Shown piece after piece: positions 35,105 to 42,209 of a DNA stretch of 42,209 nt. This DNA is from Methylophilales bacterium LSUCC0135 (GTDB taxonomy: Bacteria; Pseudomonadota; Gammaproteobacteria; Burkholderiales; Methylophilaceae). The stretch spans positions 16,731 through 58,939 of the forward strand of contig MCAW01000013.1 in assembly GCA_001704575.1 (NCBI GenBank). The letters run 5' to 3'. The notes below the pieces were generated by a model. The model made no database searches, had not been told where the DNA came from, and saw only the letters and a program-made list of their open reading frames with translations. Both the position numbers and the translations under genes were made by a program. Within the stretch, counting starts at the first letter, position 1. Each line of letters begins with the position of its first letter.

Positions 35105-35931
35105 GATGCCGAGACTTTGAATGATCTAATGACAGGCGCCGTTTCGGGTCTGACGCCACGCCACAAAAAAAATGCCTCCGCAGCCTGTTCCACCAGCATG
35201 CCGAGTCCATCTGCCACACGCGCACCGTGCGCACGTGCGAACTGCATGAACGGTGTGTCACGACCGTACATCATGTCGTAAGCAAGCGCGCCCGGCGCAA
35301 AAATATCCTCCGGCAGCGGCAAACGGCTATCACTCAAACCCGCCGATGTCGCATTGATGACAATATCGAAAGCCTGTCCCTGCAAATCCTCGAAAGCGTA
35401 GGCATTGACTGAAACAAAACGGAAGTCACCCTGCTCCTCAACCTTCTTGACCATGCTCAATGCCTTGTCCAGCGTGCGGTTGGCAATGACCAGCAAGGCC
35501 GGCTGCTGCTCCAGCAGCGGATGCAGCACCCCTTCTGCCGCACCGCCTGCACCGACCAGCAGTACGCGCTTGCCCGCAACTGTAACCCCGAGATTGTTAA
35601 GGATATCGCGCACCAGACCAACACCGTCGGTATTGTCGCCAACAATATCCTGCTCCGAAAAAAGCAGGGTGTTGACGGCACCGGCATCGCTGGCACGCTC
35701 GGTCAGCCGGTTCGCCAGATTGAATGCCTCCAGCTTGAAAGGTACGGTGACATTGGCGCCCCTGAACCCATTTTCACGCAGGCTGGCAACCGTAGCGGCA
35801 AAACCATCCAGCGGCGCCAGCACACGGTCGTATTGAATATCCTGACCTGTCTGAGCTGCGAATGCCGCATGGATCAGCGGAGATTTGCTGTGTGCAATCG
35901 GGTTGCCGATGACCGCATAACGATCGGTCAT
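35101..35931 (-). CDS. aroE: Shikimate dehydrogenase AroE
   Basis: AroE reduces 3-dehydroshikimate to shikimate with NADPH. The 276-residue protein has the shikimate site NPIAHSKSPLIH, the catalytic lysine K66 (VTVPFKLEAF) and aspartate D102 (DNTDG), and the nucleotide loop VGAGGAAEG. Length fits E. coli AroE (272). ATG at 35931 lies one base past the rhodanese stop. The order rhodanese-aroE-mtgA implies one transcript. Confidence 0.96.
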   Translation of the reverse strand: MTDRYAVIGNPIAHSKSPLIHAAFAAQTGQDIQYDRVLAPLDGFAATVASLRENGFRGANVTVPFKLEAFNLANRLTERASDAGAVNTLLFSEQDIVGDNTDGVGLVRDILNNLGVTVAGKRVLLVGAGGAAEGVLHPLLEQQPALLVIANRTLDKALSMVKKVEEQGDFRFVSVNAYAFEDLQGQAFDIVINATSAGLSDSRLPLPEDIFAPGALAYDMMYGRDTPFMQFARAHGARVADGLGMLVEQAAEAFFLWRGVRPETAPVIRSFKVSAS

Positions 35932-35932
35932 G

Positions 35933-36388
35933 TCAGCCGTGCGTCCAGGGCAGACCGGCAGCTTTCCAGCCGTTGATGCCGCCGCGCTGCATGGTGGCCG
36001 GCTCCGCTGCGCCTTCGAAACCTTCCAGCACGTTATAGGCCTCGGCGAAGCCCTCAGCTGCCGCGACGGTAGCTGCATTGTTGGATCGTCCGCCGGTACG
36101 GCAGATGAACATCACCAACGCTTCCTTGTCGATCTGCATGTTGAGATAGCTGGCAAAGTCCGGGTTCGGCACCCAGCCGGGGTAGAAAGCCCATTCGATA
36201 TGGACCGCCTGCGGAATTCTGCCAACCAGCTCCAGCTCGGCACGACTGCGCACATCGACCAGTCTGGCACTCGGCGCCAATTGCAGAATTTCGTGCGCCT
36301 CGCCCGGAGTCAACGCGCCCGCATAGGGCAAACCATTTTCGAGCGCACGCTGACGCGCGTGCTGCAGAATTTTATTGAGTGACTCCAT
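35933..36388 (-). CDS. Rhodanese-domain protein
   Basis: The 151-residue protein is a single rhodanese domain with the active-site loop CRTGGRS (C96) and LVDVRSRAELELVGRIPQAV earlier. Such proteins move sulfur or serve as carriers. The true substrate is unknown. The ATG at 36388 has AAGGAGC upstream, and a longer reading to 36436 is not supported. It is the first gene of the rhodanese-aroE-mtgA run. Confidence 0.9.
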   Translation of the reverse strand: MESLNKILQHARQRALENGLPYAGALTPGEAHEILQLAPSARLVDVRSRAELELVGRIPQAVHIEWAFYPGWVPNPDFASYLNMQIDKEALVMFICRTGGRSNNAATVAAAEGFAEAYNVLEGFEGAAEPATMQRGGINGWKAAGLPWTHG

Positions 36389-36482
36389 GATCTGCTCCTT
36401 CAAAATAATTCCAGCCCGTGCGGGGCCGAACTTCATACGCTTAGTTTGAGAAATTATAGCCGCTTTCCACTCCGGCCAGCAC

Positions 36483-36501
36483 TTGCACCAACTTGGTGCA
36501 A
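36483..36501. promoter_or_regulatory. NtrC (NRI) binding site upstream of glnA
   Basis: TTGCACCAA-C-TTGGTGCAA is a perfect palindrome with 9-bp arms. It closely matches the E. coli glnA enhancer (GCACCA...TGGTGC). It lies about 125 bases before the predicted sigma-54 start, the expected place for an enhancer. Confidence 0.85.
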
Positions 36502-36512
36502 CTATCCGGTCC

Positions 36513-36539
36513 GGCGCACCAAAATCACCCTGATGCGCC
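36513..36539. promoter_or_regulatory. Possible second, weak NtrC half-site
   Basis: GCACCA at 36516-36521 starts a second half of the enhancer motif about 32 bases from the first centre, the spacing seen at E. coli glnA. The partner half is poor. GGCGCA and TGCGCC arms around it also form an inverted repeat. Confidence 0.4.
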
Positions 36540-36591
36540 TGTTCTCTTTTGTAACCTTATGTGTGAAAATGAGAAATTGTGATCTAAACGA

Positions 36592-36607
36592 TGGCACGGT
36601 TCCTGCT
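36592..36607 (+). promoter_or_regulatory. Sigma-54 promoter of glnA
   Basis: TGGCACG-N4-CTGCT is one base off the consensus TGGCACG-N4-TTGCW, with GG at -24 and GC at -12. Transcription would begin near 36617, about 60 bases before the ATG. It is under NtrC control together with the enhancer at 36483-36501. Confidence 0.85.
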
Positions 36608-36676
36608 AGATACAAATTCTAAAAACTATACCTATAGTGATTTCAAAACCTCATTCAATTGTTTTAGGAGAATCAA

Positions 36677-38086
36677 ATGGCGGTCTCTGATGTAATGAAA
36701 ATGGTAAAGGAAAATGACATCAAGTTTGTTGATTTCCGTTTTACCGATACCAAAGGCAAGGAACAACACGTAACAGTGCCGATTTCCGCGTTCAACGAAG
36801 ACAAGTTCACAGAAGGTCACGCCTTCGACGGCTCCTCCATCTCTGGCTGGAAGGGCATTCAGGCTTCCGACATGCAGCTGATGCCTGACCCCCACACTGC
36901 GAACATCGACCCCTTCATGGACGAACCAACGCTGATTCTGACCTGCGACGTGGTCGACCCGACCGATGGCAAGGGCTATGACCGCTGCCCACGCAGTCTG
37001 GCCAAGCGCGCTGAAGCCTACCTGAAGTCCAGTGGTATCGGCGATACCGCCTATTTCGGTCCTGAACCGGAGTTCTTCATTTTCGATTCCATCCAGTGGA
37101 ACACCAGCATGCAAGGCTCGATGGTGAAAATCAATTCCGAAGAAGGCGCATGGGCATCCGGCGACAGCTTCGAAGGCGGCAACACCGGCCACCGTCCGGG
37201 CGTCAAGGGCGGCTACTTCCCCGTTCCTCCTGTCGATTCTTTCCAGGATATCCGCTCGGCCATGTGTATCGCACTGGAAGAAATGGGCATACCGGTCGAA
37301 GTGCACCACCACGAAGTGGCGACTGCCGGCCAGTGTGAAATCGGTACCAAGTTCAGCACGCTGACTACCCGCGCAGACTGGACGCAAGTGCTCAAGTACG
37401 TTGTGCACAACACCGCACATGCTTACGGCAAGACCGCGACATTCATGCCCAAGCCATTCTTCGGCGATAACGGCTCCGGCATGCACGTTCACCAATCCGT
37501 CTGGAAGGACGGCAAGAACCTGTTCGCGGGCAACGGCTATGCCGGTCTGTCCGAGTTCGCGCTGTACTACATCGGCGGCATCATCAAGCATGCCCGCGCG
37601 CTGAACGCGATCACCAACCCGAGCACCAACTCCTACAAGCGTCTGGTACCGCACTTCGAAGCACCGGTCAAACTGGCCTACTCCGCCAAAAACCGTTCTG
37701 CCGCGATCCGCATTCCATTCGTTCACGGCGACAAGGCACGCCGCGTCGAAGCACGCTTCCCGGATCCTACCGCCAACCCGTACCTTGCTTTCAGCGCCTT
37801 GCTGATGGCAGGTCTGGATGGTGTGCAGAACAAGATTCACCCGGGCGAGCCAGCGACCAAGGACCTCTACCATCTGCCACCCGAAGAAGATGCGCAGATC
37901 CCGACCGTTTGCTCTTCGCTTGAGCAAGCGCTGGAAGCGCTCGACAAGGATCGCGAGTTCCTGACCCGTGGCGGCGTATTCTCCGAGGACTGGATCAACA
38001 GCTACATCGACCTCAAGATGGAAGAAGTCAACAAGCTGCGCATGACCCCGCATCCGGTCGAATTCGGCATGTACTACAGCTGCTAA
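36677..38086 (+). CDS. glnA: Glutamine synthetase, type I
   Basis: GlnA makes glutamine from glutamate, ammonia and ATP. The 469-residue protein begins [21 protein letters not shown]. It has the metal and substrate motifs [33 protein letters not shown] and NRSAAIRIP, and the adenylylation tyrosine Y398 (DLYHLPPEE). E. coli GlnA has 469 residues with Tyr397. AGGAG is seven bases before the ATG. The upstream sigma-54 and NtrC sites and the downstream ntrBC genes form the nitrogen-response unit. Confidence 0.98.
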   Translation: MAVSDVMKMVKENDIKFVDFRFTDTKGKEQHVTVPISAFNEDKFTEGHAFDGSSISGWKGIQASDMQLMPDPHTANIDPFMDEPTLILTCDVVDPTDGKGYDRCPRSLAKRAEAYLKSSGIGDTAYFGPEPEFFIFDSIQWNTSMQGSMVKINSEEGAWASGDSFEGGNTGHRPGVKGGYFPVPPVDSFQDIRSAMCIALEEMGIPVEVHHHEVATAGQCEIGTKFSTLTTRADWTQVLKYVVHNTAHAYGKTATFMPKPFFGDNGSGMHVHQSVWKDGKNLFAGNGYAGLSEFALYYIGGIIKHARALNAITNPSTNSYKRLVPHFEAPVKLAYSAKNRSAAIRIPFVHGDKARRVEARFPDPTANPYLAFSALLMAGLDGVQNKIHPGEPATKDLYHLPPEEDAQIPTVCSSLEQALEALDKDREFLTRGGVFSEDWINSYIDLKMEEVNKLRMTPHPVEFGMYYSC

Positions 38087-38133
38087 ATTCCAGAGGCCGC
38101 AAAAGGCCGGTGAATTGAAAGCAACCAAACGGG

Positions 38134-38160
38134 AAAGGCAGGGCAACCTGCCTTTCTTCA
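38134..38160 (+). terminator. Terminator after glnA
   Basis: AAAGGCAGG and CCTGCCTTT form a 9-bp stem with a 4-nt loop, followed by CTTCATTT. It lies about 50 bases past the glnA stop and would let glnA be made in excess over the following genes. Confidence 0.85.
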
Positions 38161-38243
38161 TTTCAGCGCCAGCCATCGATCGTCAACGAACCGTATGGAA
38201 GTTTCGTTGCCTCATTACCATGCACTCCATTAAACTCTGAAGA

Positions 38244-38741
38244 ATGAAACAATTACGCAAGATATTTCTGTCAGTTGCCTGCCTCACCGCTCTTGGCTTT
38301 AGTCAATATGCAGCGGCTGAAATCTACAAAATCATAGATGCCGACGGCAAGGTGACTTATACCAACGTGCCCACAAAAGGTGCAAAAAAGCTGGATATCG
38401 ACCCGCCGCCTTCGAATGGTGCAAGCGACACGCCGAAGAACGCAAAAACACCAACGCCCGCCAGCTTTCCGCGTGTGGACAAGGAAACCCAGAGCGCGCG
38501 CGACGACAAGCGCCGCGAGATATTGCAGGCAGAATTGGCCGCTGAACAACAAGCGCTGGAACAGGCCCGACAGGCATACATCGAGGGAGAGTCCGTGCCC
38601 GAAGTCTACAAGGGCGCCAACGGCAAAACCTATCGCAATGTGGCCAAATTTGAAGATAAAATGAAGCGCCTGCAGGCTGATGTCGACACACATCAGAGAA
38701 ACATTGAGCTGTTGCAAAAAGAGCTGCAGTCACTCAACTAG
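38244..38741 (+). CDS. DUF4124-domain exported protein
   Basis: The 165-residue protein has a signal peptide (cut about after A25), then EIYKIIDADGKVTYTNVP, the DUF4124 domain start. A Pro/Ser/Lys linker and a long predicted helix (about 80-165, rich in Gln, Glu and Arg) follow. It resembles cell-envelope proteins seen in many betaproteobacteria, but the function is unknown. The position between glnA and ntrB is notable, since it is not known as a nitrogen gene. The ATG at 38244 follows GAAGA, a weak ribosome-binding site. Confidence 0.83.
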   Translation: MKQLRKIFLSVACLTALGFSQYAAAEIYKIIDADGKVTYTNVPTKGAKKLDIDPPPSNGASDTPKNAKTPTPASFPRVDKETQSARDDKRREILQAELAAEQQALEQARQAYIEGESVPEVYKGANGKTYRNVAKFEDKMKRLQADVDTHQRNIELLQKELQSLN

Positions 38742-38796
38742 GCTTTTTTCAGCCCGTTTTCACCCATGGCCCGGGTTTTGCTTATACTAGGTTGCC

Positions 38797-39900
38797 ATGG
38801 ACTATCACATCCCACCATCATTTGCCGGCCTCGAACATCTGGCGACCGCGGTTATCCTGCTCGATCAGGATAGAAATGTCGTCTACGCCAATCCCGGCGC
38901 AGAAGTCGTCTTTGCGCTGAGCGCCAGGCAGATTACCGGCCTGAATATTTCCCAGGTATTCCCCGATTGCGAAATATTGCATGCCGCGCTGGAAAACGCG
39001 GTGAGCAACCACAGCCCTTTCCGCGAGCATGAGTTCGTCATCACCACGCTGCGGCAGAATTCGCTCGCCGTCACTTGCACAGTCACTCCGGTATATGAAG
39101 AACCAGCCTGTCTGGTGCTTGAATTCCAGCAGATGGATCAGCAACTGCGTATCGCCCGTGAAGAGCGCATGCTGATTCAGCAACAAGCCAACGCGGAGCT
39201 GTTACGCAACCTCGCGCACGAAATTCGCAACCCGCTCGGCGGTTTGCGCGGCGCAGCACAATTATTGGAACACGAACTGCCGCAAGTAAGCCTGCGTGAA
39301 TATACCCAGGTCATCATCAAGGAAGCCGACCGTCTGCAATCGCTGATGGACAGACTGCTGATGCCCCATCGGGTGCCGAAATACGAACCGACCAACATCC
39401 ATGAAGTGCTGGAACGCGTTCGCAGCCTGCTGCTGGCAGAATCGCCCAAGGGCATGATCGTAAAGCGCGACTACGACACCAGCCTGCCGGAATTGATCGG
39501 CGACCGCGAAAAACTGATCCAGGCCGTGCTCAATATCGCCAGAAATGCAGTGCAGGCCATGCAGAGCCACCCCAGTCCCGATGGCGCGCCTGGGGAAATC
39601 ATTCTGCGCACACGCGCCGAACGGCAAGTCACTCTGGCCAAAAAGCGCTATCGTGTTGCCATCAAACTGCAGATCATCGACAACGGCCCCGGCATCCCGC
39701 AGGAAATCCGCGACCGCATCTTTTACCCGCTGGTTTCCGGGCGCGAAGGCGGCTCCGGTCTCGGACTGACACTGGCACAAACCTTCATTACCCAGCATCA
39801 CGGCATGATCGAATGCGAAAGCCGTGAAGGCTATACCTGCTTCACCATTCTGCTGCCGATCGAAAGCTCGGCCATGAAAACCTTGCTACCAAGGCAATAA
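38797..39900 (+). CDS. glnL: Nitrogen-regulation sensor kinase NtrB (GlnL)
   Basis: NtrB phosphorylates or dephosphorylates NtrC according to the PII signal. The 367-residue protein has an N-terminal PAS domain (about 10-110), the phosphorylated histidine H141 (NLAHEIRNPLGGLRGAA), N-box NIARNAVQAM, and G-boxes DNGPGIP and GGSGLGLTLAQ. E. coli NtrB has 349 residues. It lacks membrane segments, so it is cytoplasmic. It lies 24 bases before ntrC. The ATG at 38797 has no strong ribosome-binding site. Confidence 0.95.
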   Translation: MDYHIPPSFAGLEHLATAVILLDQDRNVVYANPGAEVVFALSARQITGLNISQVFPDCEILHAALENAVSNHSPFREHEFVITTLRQNSLAVTCTVTPVYEEPACLVLEFQQMDQQLRIAREERMLIQQQANAELLRNLAHEIRNPLGGLRGAAQLLEHELPQVSLREYTQVIIKEADRLQSLMDRLLMPHRVPKYEPTNIHEVLERVRSLLLAESPKGMIVKRDYDTSLPELIGDREKLIQAVLNIARNAVQAMQSHPSPDGAPGEIILRTRAERQVTLAKKRYRVAIKLQIIDNGPGIPQEIRDRIFYPLVSGREGGSGLGLTLAQTFITQHHGMIECESREGYTCFTILLPIESSAMKTLLPRQ

Positions 39901-39924
39901 ATTTAGTATTGAGGCGCAATTGAA

Positions 39925-41313
39925 ATGAAACCTATCTGGATTATTGACGACGACAAATCGATACGCTGGGTGTTTGAAAAAGCCTTGGCACGTACCGACA
40001 TGGAATTCAAAACCTTCTCATCCGTGCCGGAAGCGCTGAATGCGCTTAACCGCGAAGAGCCTCAGGTCGTCGTCAGCGACATCCGCATGCCGAACGGTTC
40101 CGGGCTTGATTTTCTGCAGGAGATCAAACAGCGGCTGCCGGACACGCCCGTCATCATCATGACCGCCTATTCCGATCTCGAAAGTGCCGTTGCTGCATTT
40201 CAGGGTGGCGCTTTCGAGTACCTGGCAAAACCATTTGACGTTGACCAGGCCATCGAAATCATCCGCCGCGCGGTGGAAGAATCCATGCGCCAGGCCACCG
40301 AAGCCGTGGTGCAGGAAGAAACGCCAGAGATCATCGGTCAGGCACCGGCCATGCAAGAGGTCTTTCGTGCCATCGGCCGCCTCAGCCGTTCGCATGCAAC
40401 CGTTCTGATCAACGGCGAATCCGGCACCGGCAAGGAGCTGGTTGCCAGCGCCCTGCACAGACACAGCCCGCGCGCCGACAAACCCTTTATCGCCATCAAC
40501 ACCGCCGCCATCCCCAAGGATTTGCTCGAATCCGAACTGTTCGGCCATGAACGCGGCGCCTTTACCGGCGCACAAGCGGCAAGACGCGGGCGTTTCGAAC
40601 AGGCCGACGGTGGCACCCTGTTTCTCGATGAAATCGGCGACATGCCTTCAGACCTGCAAACGCGGCTGTTGCGTGTACTTTGCGATGGCCAGTTCTATCG
40701 TGTCGGCGGCCATCAGCCGGTCAAGGTCAACGTGCGCATCATCGCTGCTACTCACCAGGACCTTGAGGAACGCGTTAAACTCGGCCTATTCCGTGAAGAT
40801 CTGTTCCACCGCCTCAACGTTATACGCTTGCGTCTGCCGCCTCTGCGCGAACGGCGCGAGGACATCCCTTTGCTGGTCAAGCATTTCCTGCAACAAAGCG
40901 CGCAGGAGCTCGGGGTTGACACCAAGATACCATCCAGCAACGCGCTACGTTATTTGTCCAACATGGCGTGGAGCGGCAACGTGCGGCAACTTGAAAACGT
41001 CTGTCACTGGCTGACGGTGATGGCGCCGGGGCAAAATATCGACATCGCCGATTTGCCACCCGAGCTGAAGGAAGATACCGCAAAACCTGCCACCTCTACC
41101 AACTGGCAGGAAGCGCTGGCGCTGGATGTCATTGACGCGCTCAACCGCGGCGAACAAGAGATTCTCGATGGCCGTACCAAAGAGTTTGAGCGCATTCTGA
41201 TTACAAAAGCCCTGCAGCACACCGGTGGCAGACGCATAGAAGCCGCGCATCAGCTCGGCATGGGGCGTAACACGCTAACCAGAAAGATACAGGAGCTCGG
41301 CATCGAAGAATAA
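39925..41313 (+). CDS. glnG: Nitrogen-regulation response regulator NtrC (GlnG)
   Basis: NtrC activates sigma-54 promoters such as glnA. The 462-residue protein has a receiver domain with phosphorylated D52 (VVSDIRMPNGSG). It has an AAA+ domain with Walker A GESGTGKE (164-171), the sigma-54 contact loop GAFTGA (211-216) and Walker B LFLDEIGD (232-239). The C-terminus is a Fis-type helix-turn-helix (RIEAAHQLGMGRNTLTRKIQEL). E. coli NtrC has 469 residues. GAGG lies about 10 bases before the ATG. It follows ntrB and is ended by the terminator at 41341. Confidence 0.97.
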   Translation: MKPIWIIDDDKSIRWVFEKALARTDMEFKTFSSVPEALNALNREEPQVVVSDIRMPNGSGLDFLQEIKQRLPDTPVIIMTAYSDLESAVAAFQGGAFEYLAKPFDVDQAIEIIRRAVEESMRQATEAVVQEETPEIIGQAPAMQEVFRAIGRLSRSHATVLINGESGTGKELVASALHRHSPRADKPFIAINTAAIPKDLLESELFGHERGAFTGAQAARRGRFEQADGGTLFLDEIGDMPSDLQTRLLRVLCDGQFYRVGGHQPVKVNVRIIAATHQDLEERVKLGLFREDLFHRLNVIRLRLPPLRERREDIPLLVKHFLQQSAQELGVDTKIPSSNALRYLSNMAWSGNVRQLENVCHWLTVMAPGQNIDIADLPPELKEDTAKPATSTNWQEALALDVIDALNRGEQEILDGRTKEFERILITKALQHTGGRRIEAAHQLGMGRNTLTRKIQELGIEE

Positions 41314-41340
41314 CCATCTGTATTCTTTTTCATCCCCTTC

Positions 41341-41370
41341 AACGGCCTGCTCTCAGGCCGTTTTTTATTT
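41341..41370 (+). terminator. Rho-independent terminator after ntrC
   Basis: AACGGCCTG and CAGGCCGTT form a 9-bp stem with a 4-nt CTCT loop (41341-41362), followed by a T-rich tail. It lies 28 bases past the ntrC stop. Confidence 0.92.
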
Positions 41371-41469
41371 TATGGATGCCCAAACCCTCGGACTGCGATT
41401 AGCTCGTTTCACCTGAACGGGTGATTCCTTGCTTTACAAAATCGGTAATAGTTCAGCGCTATCAGCAGC

Positions 41470-41487
41470 TTCAGATAACTATCTGAA
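41470..41487. promoter_or_regulatory. 18-bp perfect palindrome upstream of the Xre gene
   Basis: TTCAGATA-AC-TATCTGAA is a perfect inverted repeat with 8-bp arms and a 2-base centre, about 57 bases before the Xre ATG. This is the size and position of a dimeric repressor operator, probably for the Xre protein itself. Confidence 0.55.
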
Positions 41488-41544
41488 ATATGCATGCAAC
41501 GTAATGGCGCGTTTTGTTTCATCGAGTTATATCCAGAGGCAAAA

Positions 41545-41796
41545 ATGATCAACTTCAATATCAAAACCAAACTGCTTGAAAAACAACTGAGAATCGGCAA
41601 GCGCATCACGATTGTCGAACTCGCCAATGAAACCGGCGTCAACCGTGTCACGCTCTATCGACTGATGCAGGAAGACACCCACAACATCACCCTGAAAAAC
41701 CTGATTAAACTCTGTGATTATTTTGAGTGCAGCCTCGATGAACTGGTCAAATACACACCTGGCAGAAGCTGTCTGGAATTCAGCGCCAGCGCGTAA
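41545..41796 (+). CDS. Small Xre-family (Cro/C1-type) DNA-binding regulator
   Basis: The 83-residue protein is a lone helix-turn-helix domain (about 20-70): ITIVELANETGVNRVTLYRL, then NITLKNLIKLCDYFECSLDELVKY, as in short Xre/Cro regulators. I chose the ATG at 41545 because AGAGG lies five bases before it; a start at 41494 adds 17 residues of poor quality. The role is unknown. A nearby 18-bp palindrome suggests that it controls its own gene. No phage or toxin partner is seen around it within the window. Confidence 0.82.
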   Translation: MINFNIKTKLLEKQLRIGKRITIVELANETGVNRVTLYRLMQEDTHNITLKNLIKLCDYFECSLDELVKYTPGRSCLEFSASA

Positions 41797-41941
41797 GCAA
41801 AGCAGTAGGCTACTGCCTCAACTCAGTTTGCCGTCTGTCAAATCGCACATGAATGATGGGGTTAAGATGACCTTGCACGTTTGAAACAAACATTTCGTAC
41901 ACGTGCTTTAATTTGTTGTTTTGAACTTGCTAAGACTGGCA

Positions 41942-42209
41942 TCATTTCCTGGGCGATAGGGTCATGATGACCTTGGAGCCACGTGAAAAAATCGTACCTT
42001 CTGTAATTTCCAGCGTTGCACTTCTCGTCTGATTAATGAAAACCAAAATGCTGTTTCTGGCTTTATTGGATGAAATGACCTGCCAGCCCTGTGCAGGGAA
42101 ACTGCTCAGAAAATACTGAATTGCGTCGTTAGGCGATTCGCTCAGATGAATCTCCGCACGACCGACCCAAGCATCACCATCACCCAGAATCAATGAAGCT
42201 TTGCTGTCT
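41942..42209 (-). CDS. C-terminal part of an unknown protein, cut by the window edge
   Basis: The minus strand reads open from the window edge to a stop at 41942, giving 88 residues of the C-terminus. Features are DGDAWVGRAEIHLSESPNDAIQYF, FPAQGWQVISS and SATLEITEGTIFSRGSKV. It looks like a single mixed alpha/beta domain, perhaps the body of an envelope lipoprotein. I do not recognise the family and cannot see its start. Confidence 0.55.
   Translation of the reverse strand, partial: DSKASLILGDGDAWVGRAEIHLSESPNDAIQYFLSSFPAQGWQVISSNKARNSILVFINQTRSATLEITEGTIFSRGSKVIMTLSPRK

Noticed and set aside
36632..38176. A long open frame on the minus strand opposite glnA (over 500 codons)
   Set aside because: It is a by-product of codon usage in the strongly expressed glnA gene. 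Its translation has no domain or plausible start, and glnA on the plus strand is certain.
38742..38796. TATACT (38781-38786) as a promoter for ntrB
   Set aside because: No matching -35 is found at 16-18 bases, and ntrB is likely read from upstream.
1..42209. CRISPR array, insertion sequence or prophage
   Set aside because: No regularly spaced direct repeats, transposase, integrase other than XerD, or phage structural genes were found.

Overview
The window is a densely packed bacterial chromosome segment of about 42.2 kb. It carries about 50 protein genes, one tRNA gene and almost no accessory DNA. Gene content and order point to a betaproteobacterium, and I would guess the Nitrosomonadales, though no rRNA or marker alignment was possible. 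The supporting features are yqeY beside rpsU, a short Pro/Lys-rich TolA, the glnA-DUF4124-ntrB-ntrC order, a GlnA-type adenylylation site, XerD, and paired minus-strand housekeeping operons. No CRISPR array, insertion sequence, prophage or secretion cluster was found. No stretch longer than 300 bases lacks a gene.

Layout from left to right. Positions 1-600 hold yqeY (cut by the window edge) and rpsU on the minus strand, divergent from tsaD. plsY, folB, xerD and ogt follow. The minus-strand block 4237-6399 is rpsP-rimM-trmD-rplS (ribosome and tRNA maturation), and its promoter lies in the tail of queC. Positions 6445-16033 form one long minus-strand run, read from right to left: yebC-ruvC-ruvA-ruvB-ybgC-tolQ-tolR-tolA-tolB-pal-cpoB-queE-queC. 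It combines Holliday-junction resolution, the Tol-Pal envelope system and queuosine precursor synthesis. A marR / NTF2-like / EamA-transporter unit (16088-17969) lies just upstream, divergent from a CBS-domain gene. Positions 18572-21757 hold trhP, yjbQ, a small zinc-ribbon protein, a GIY-YIG protein and a Sel1-repeat protein. They are followed by tRNA-Thr(CGT).

Positions 21950-28861 read right to left as fmdB-aspS, a ParE-type toxin/antitoxin pair, apt-nudB, a large inverted repeat, and nadA with an endonuclease-family gene and clsB. Next come ssb with a YajR-like transporter, divergent uvrA, a DUF456 membrane protein, and the rhodanese-aroE-mtgA unit. Positions 36483-41370 are the nitrogen-regulation cluster. 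A perfect NtrC-type palindrome and a sigma-54 promoter precede glnA, then a DUF4124 protein, ntrB and ntrC, with good terminators after glnA and ntrC. The right end holds a small Xre-type regulator, preceded by an 18-bp perfect palindrome, and a cut unknown gene.

Most of the window is conserved core genome, and I see no clear undescribed multi-gene system. The points most worth a second look are small. The marR gene appears to have a near-leaderless transcript with a palindrome inside its promoter. A strong hairpin sits just before the yqeY start. A 99-bp inverted-repeat element lies between nudB and nadA. The Xre gene has a probable own operator. The tRNA-Thr anticodon stem contains a mismatch. 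A toxin-antitoxin pair interrupts the aspS-apt operon.
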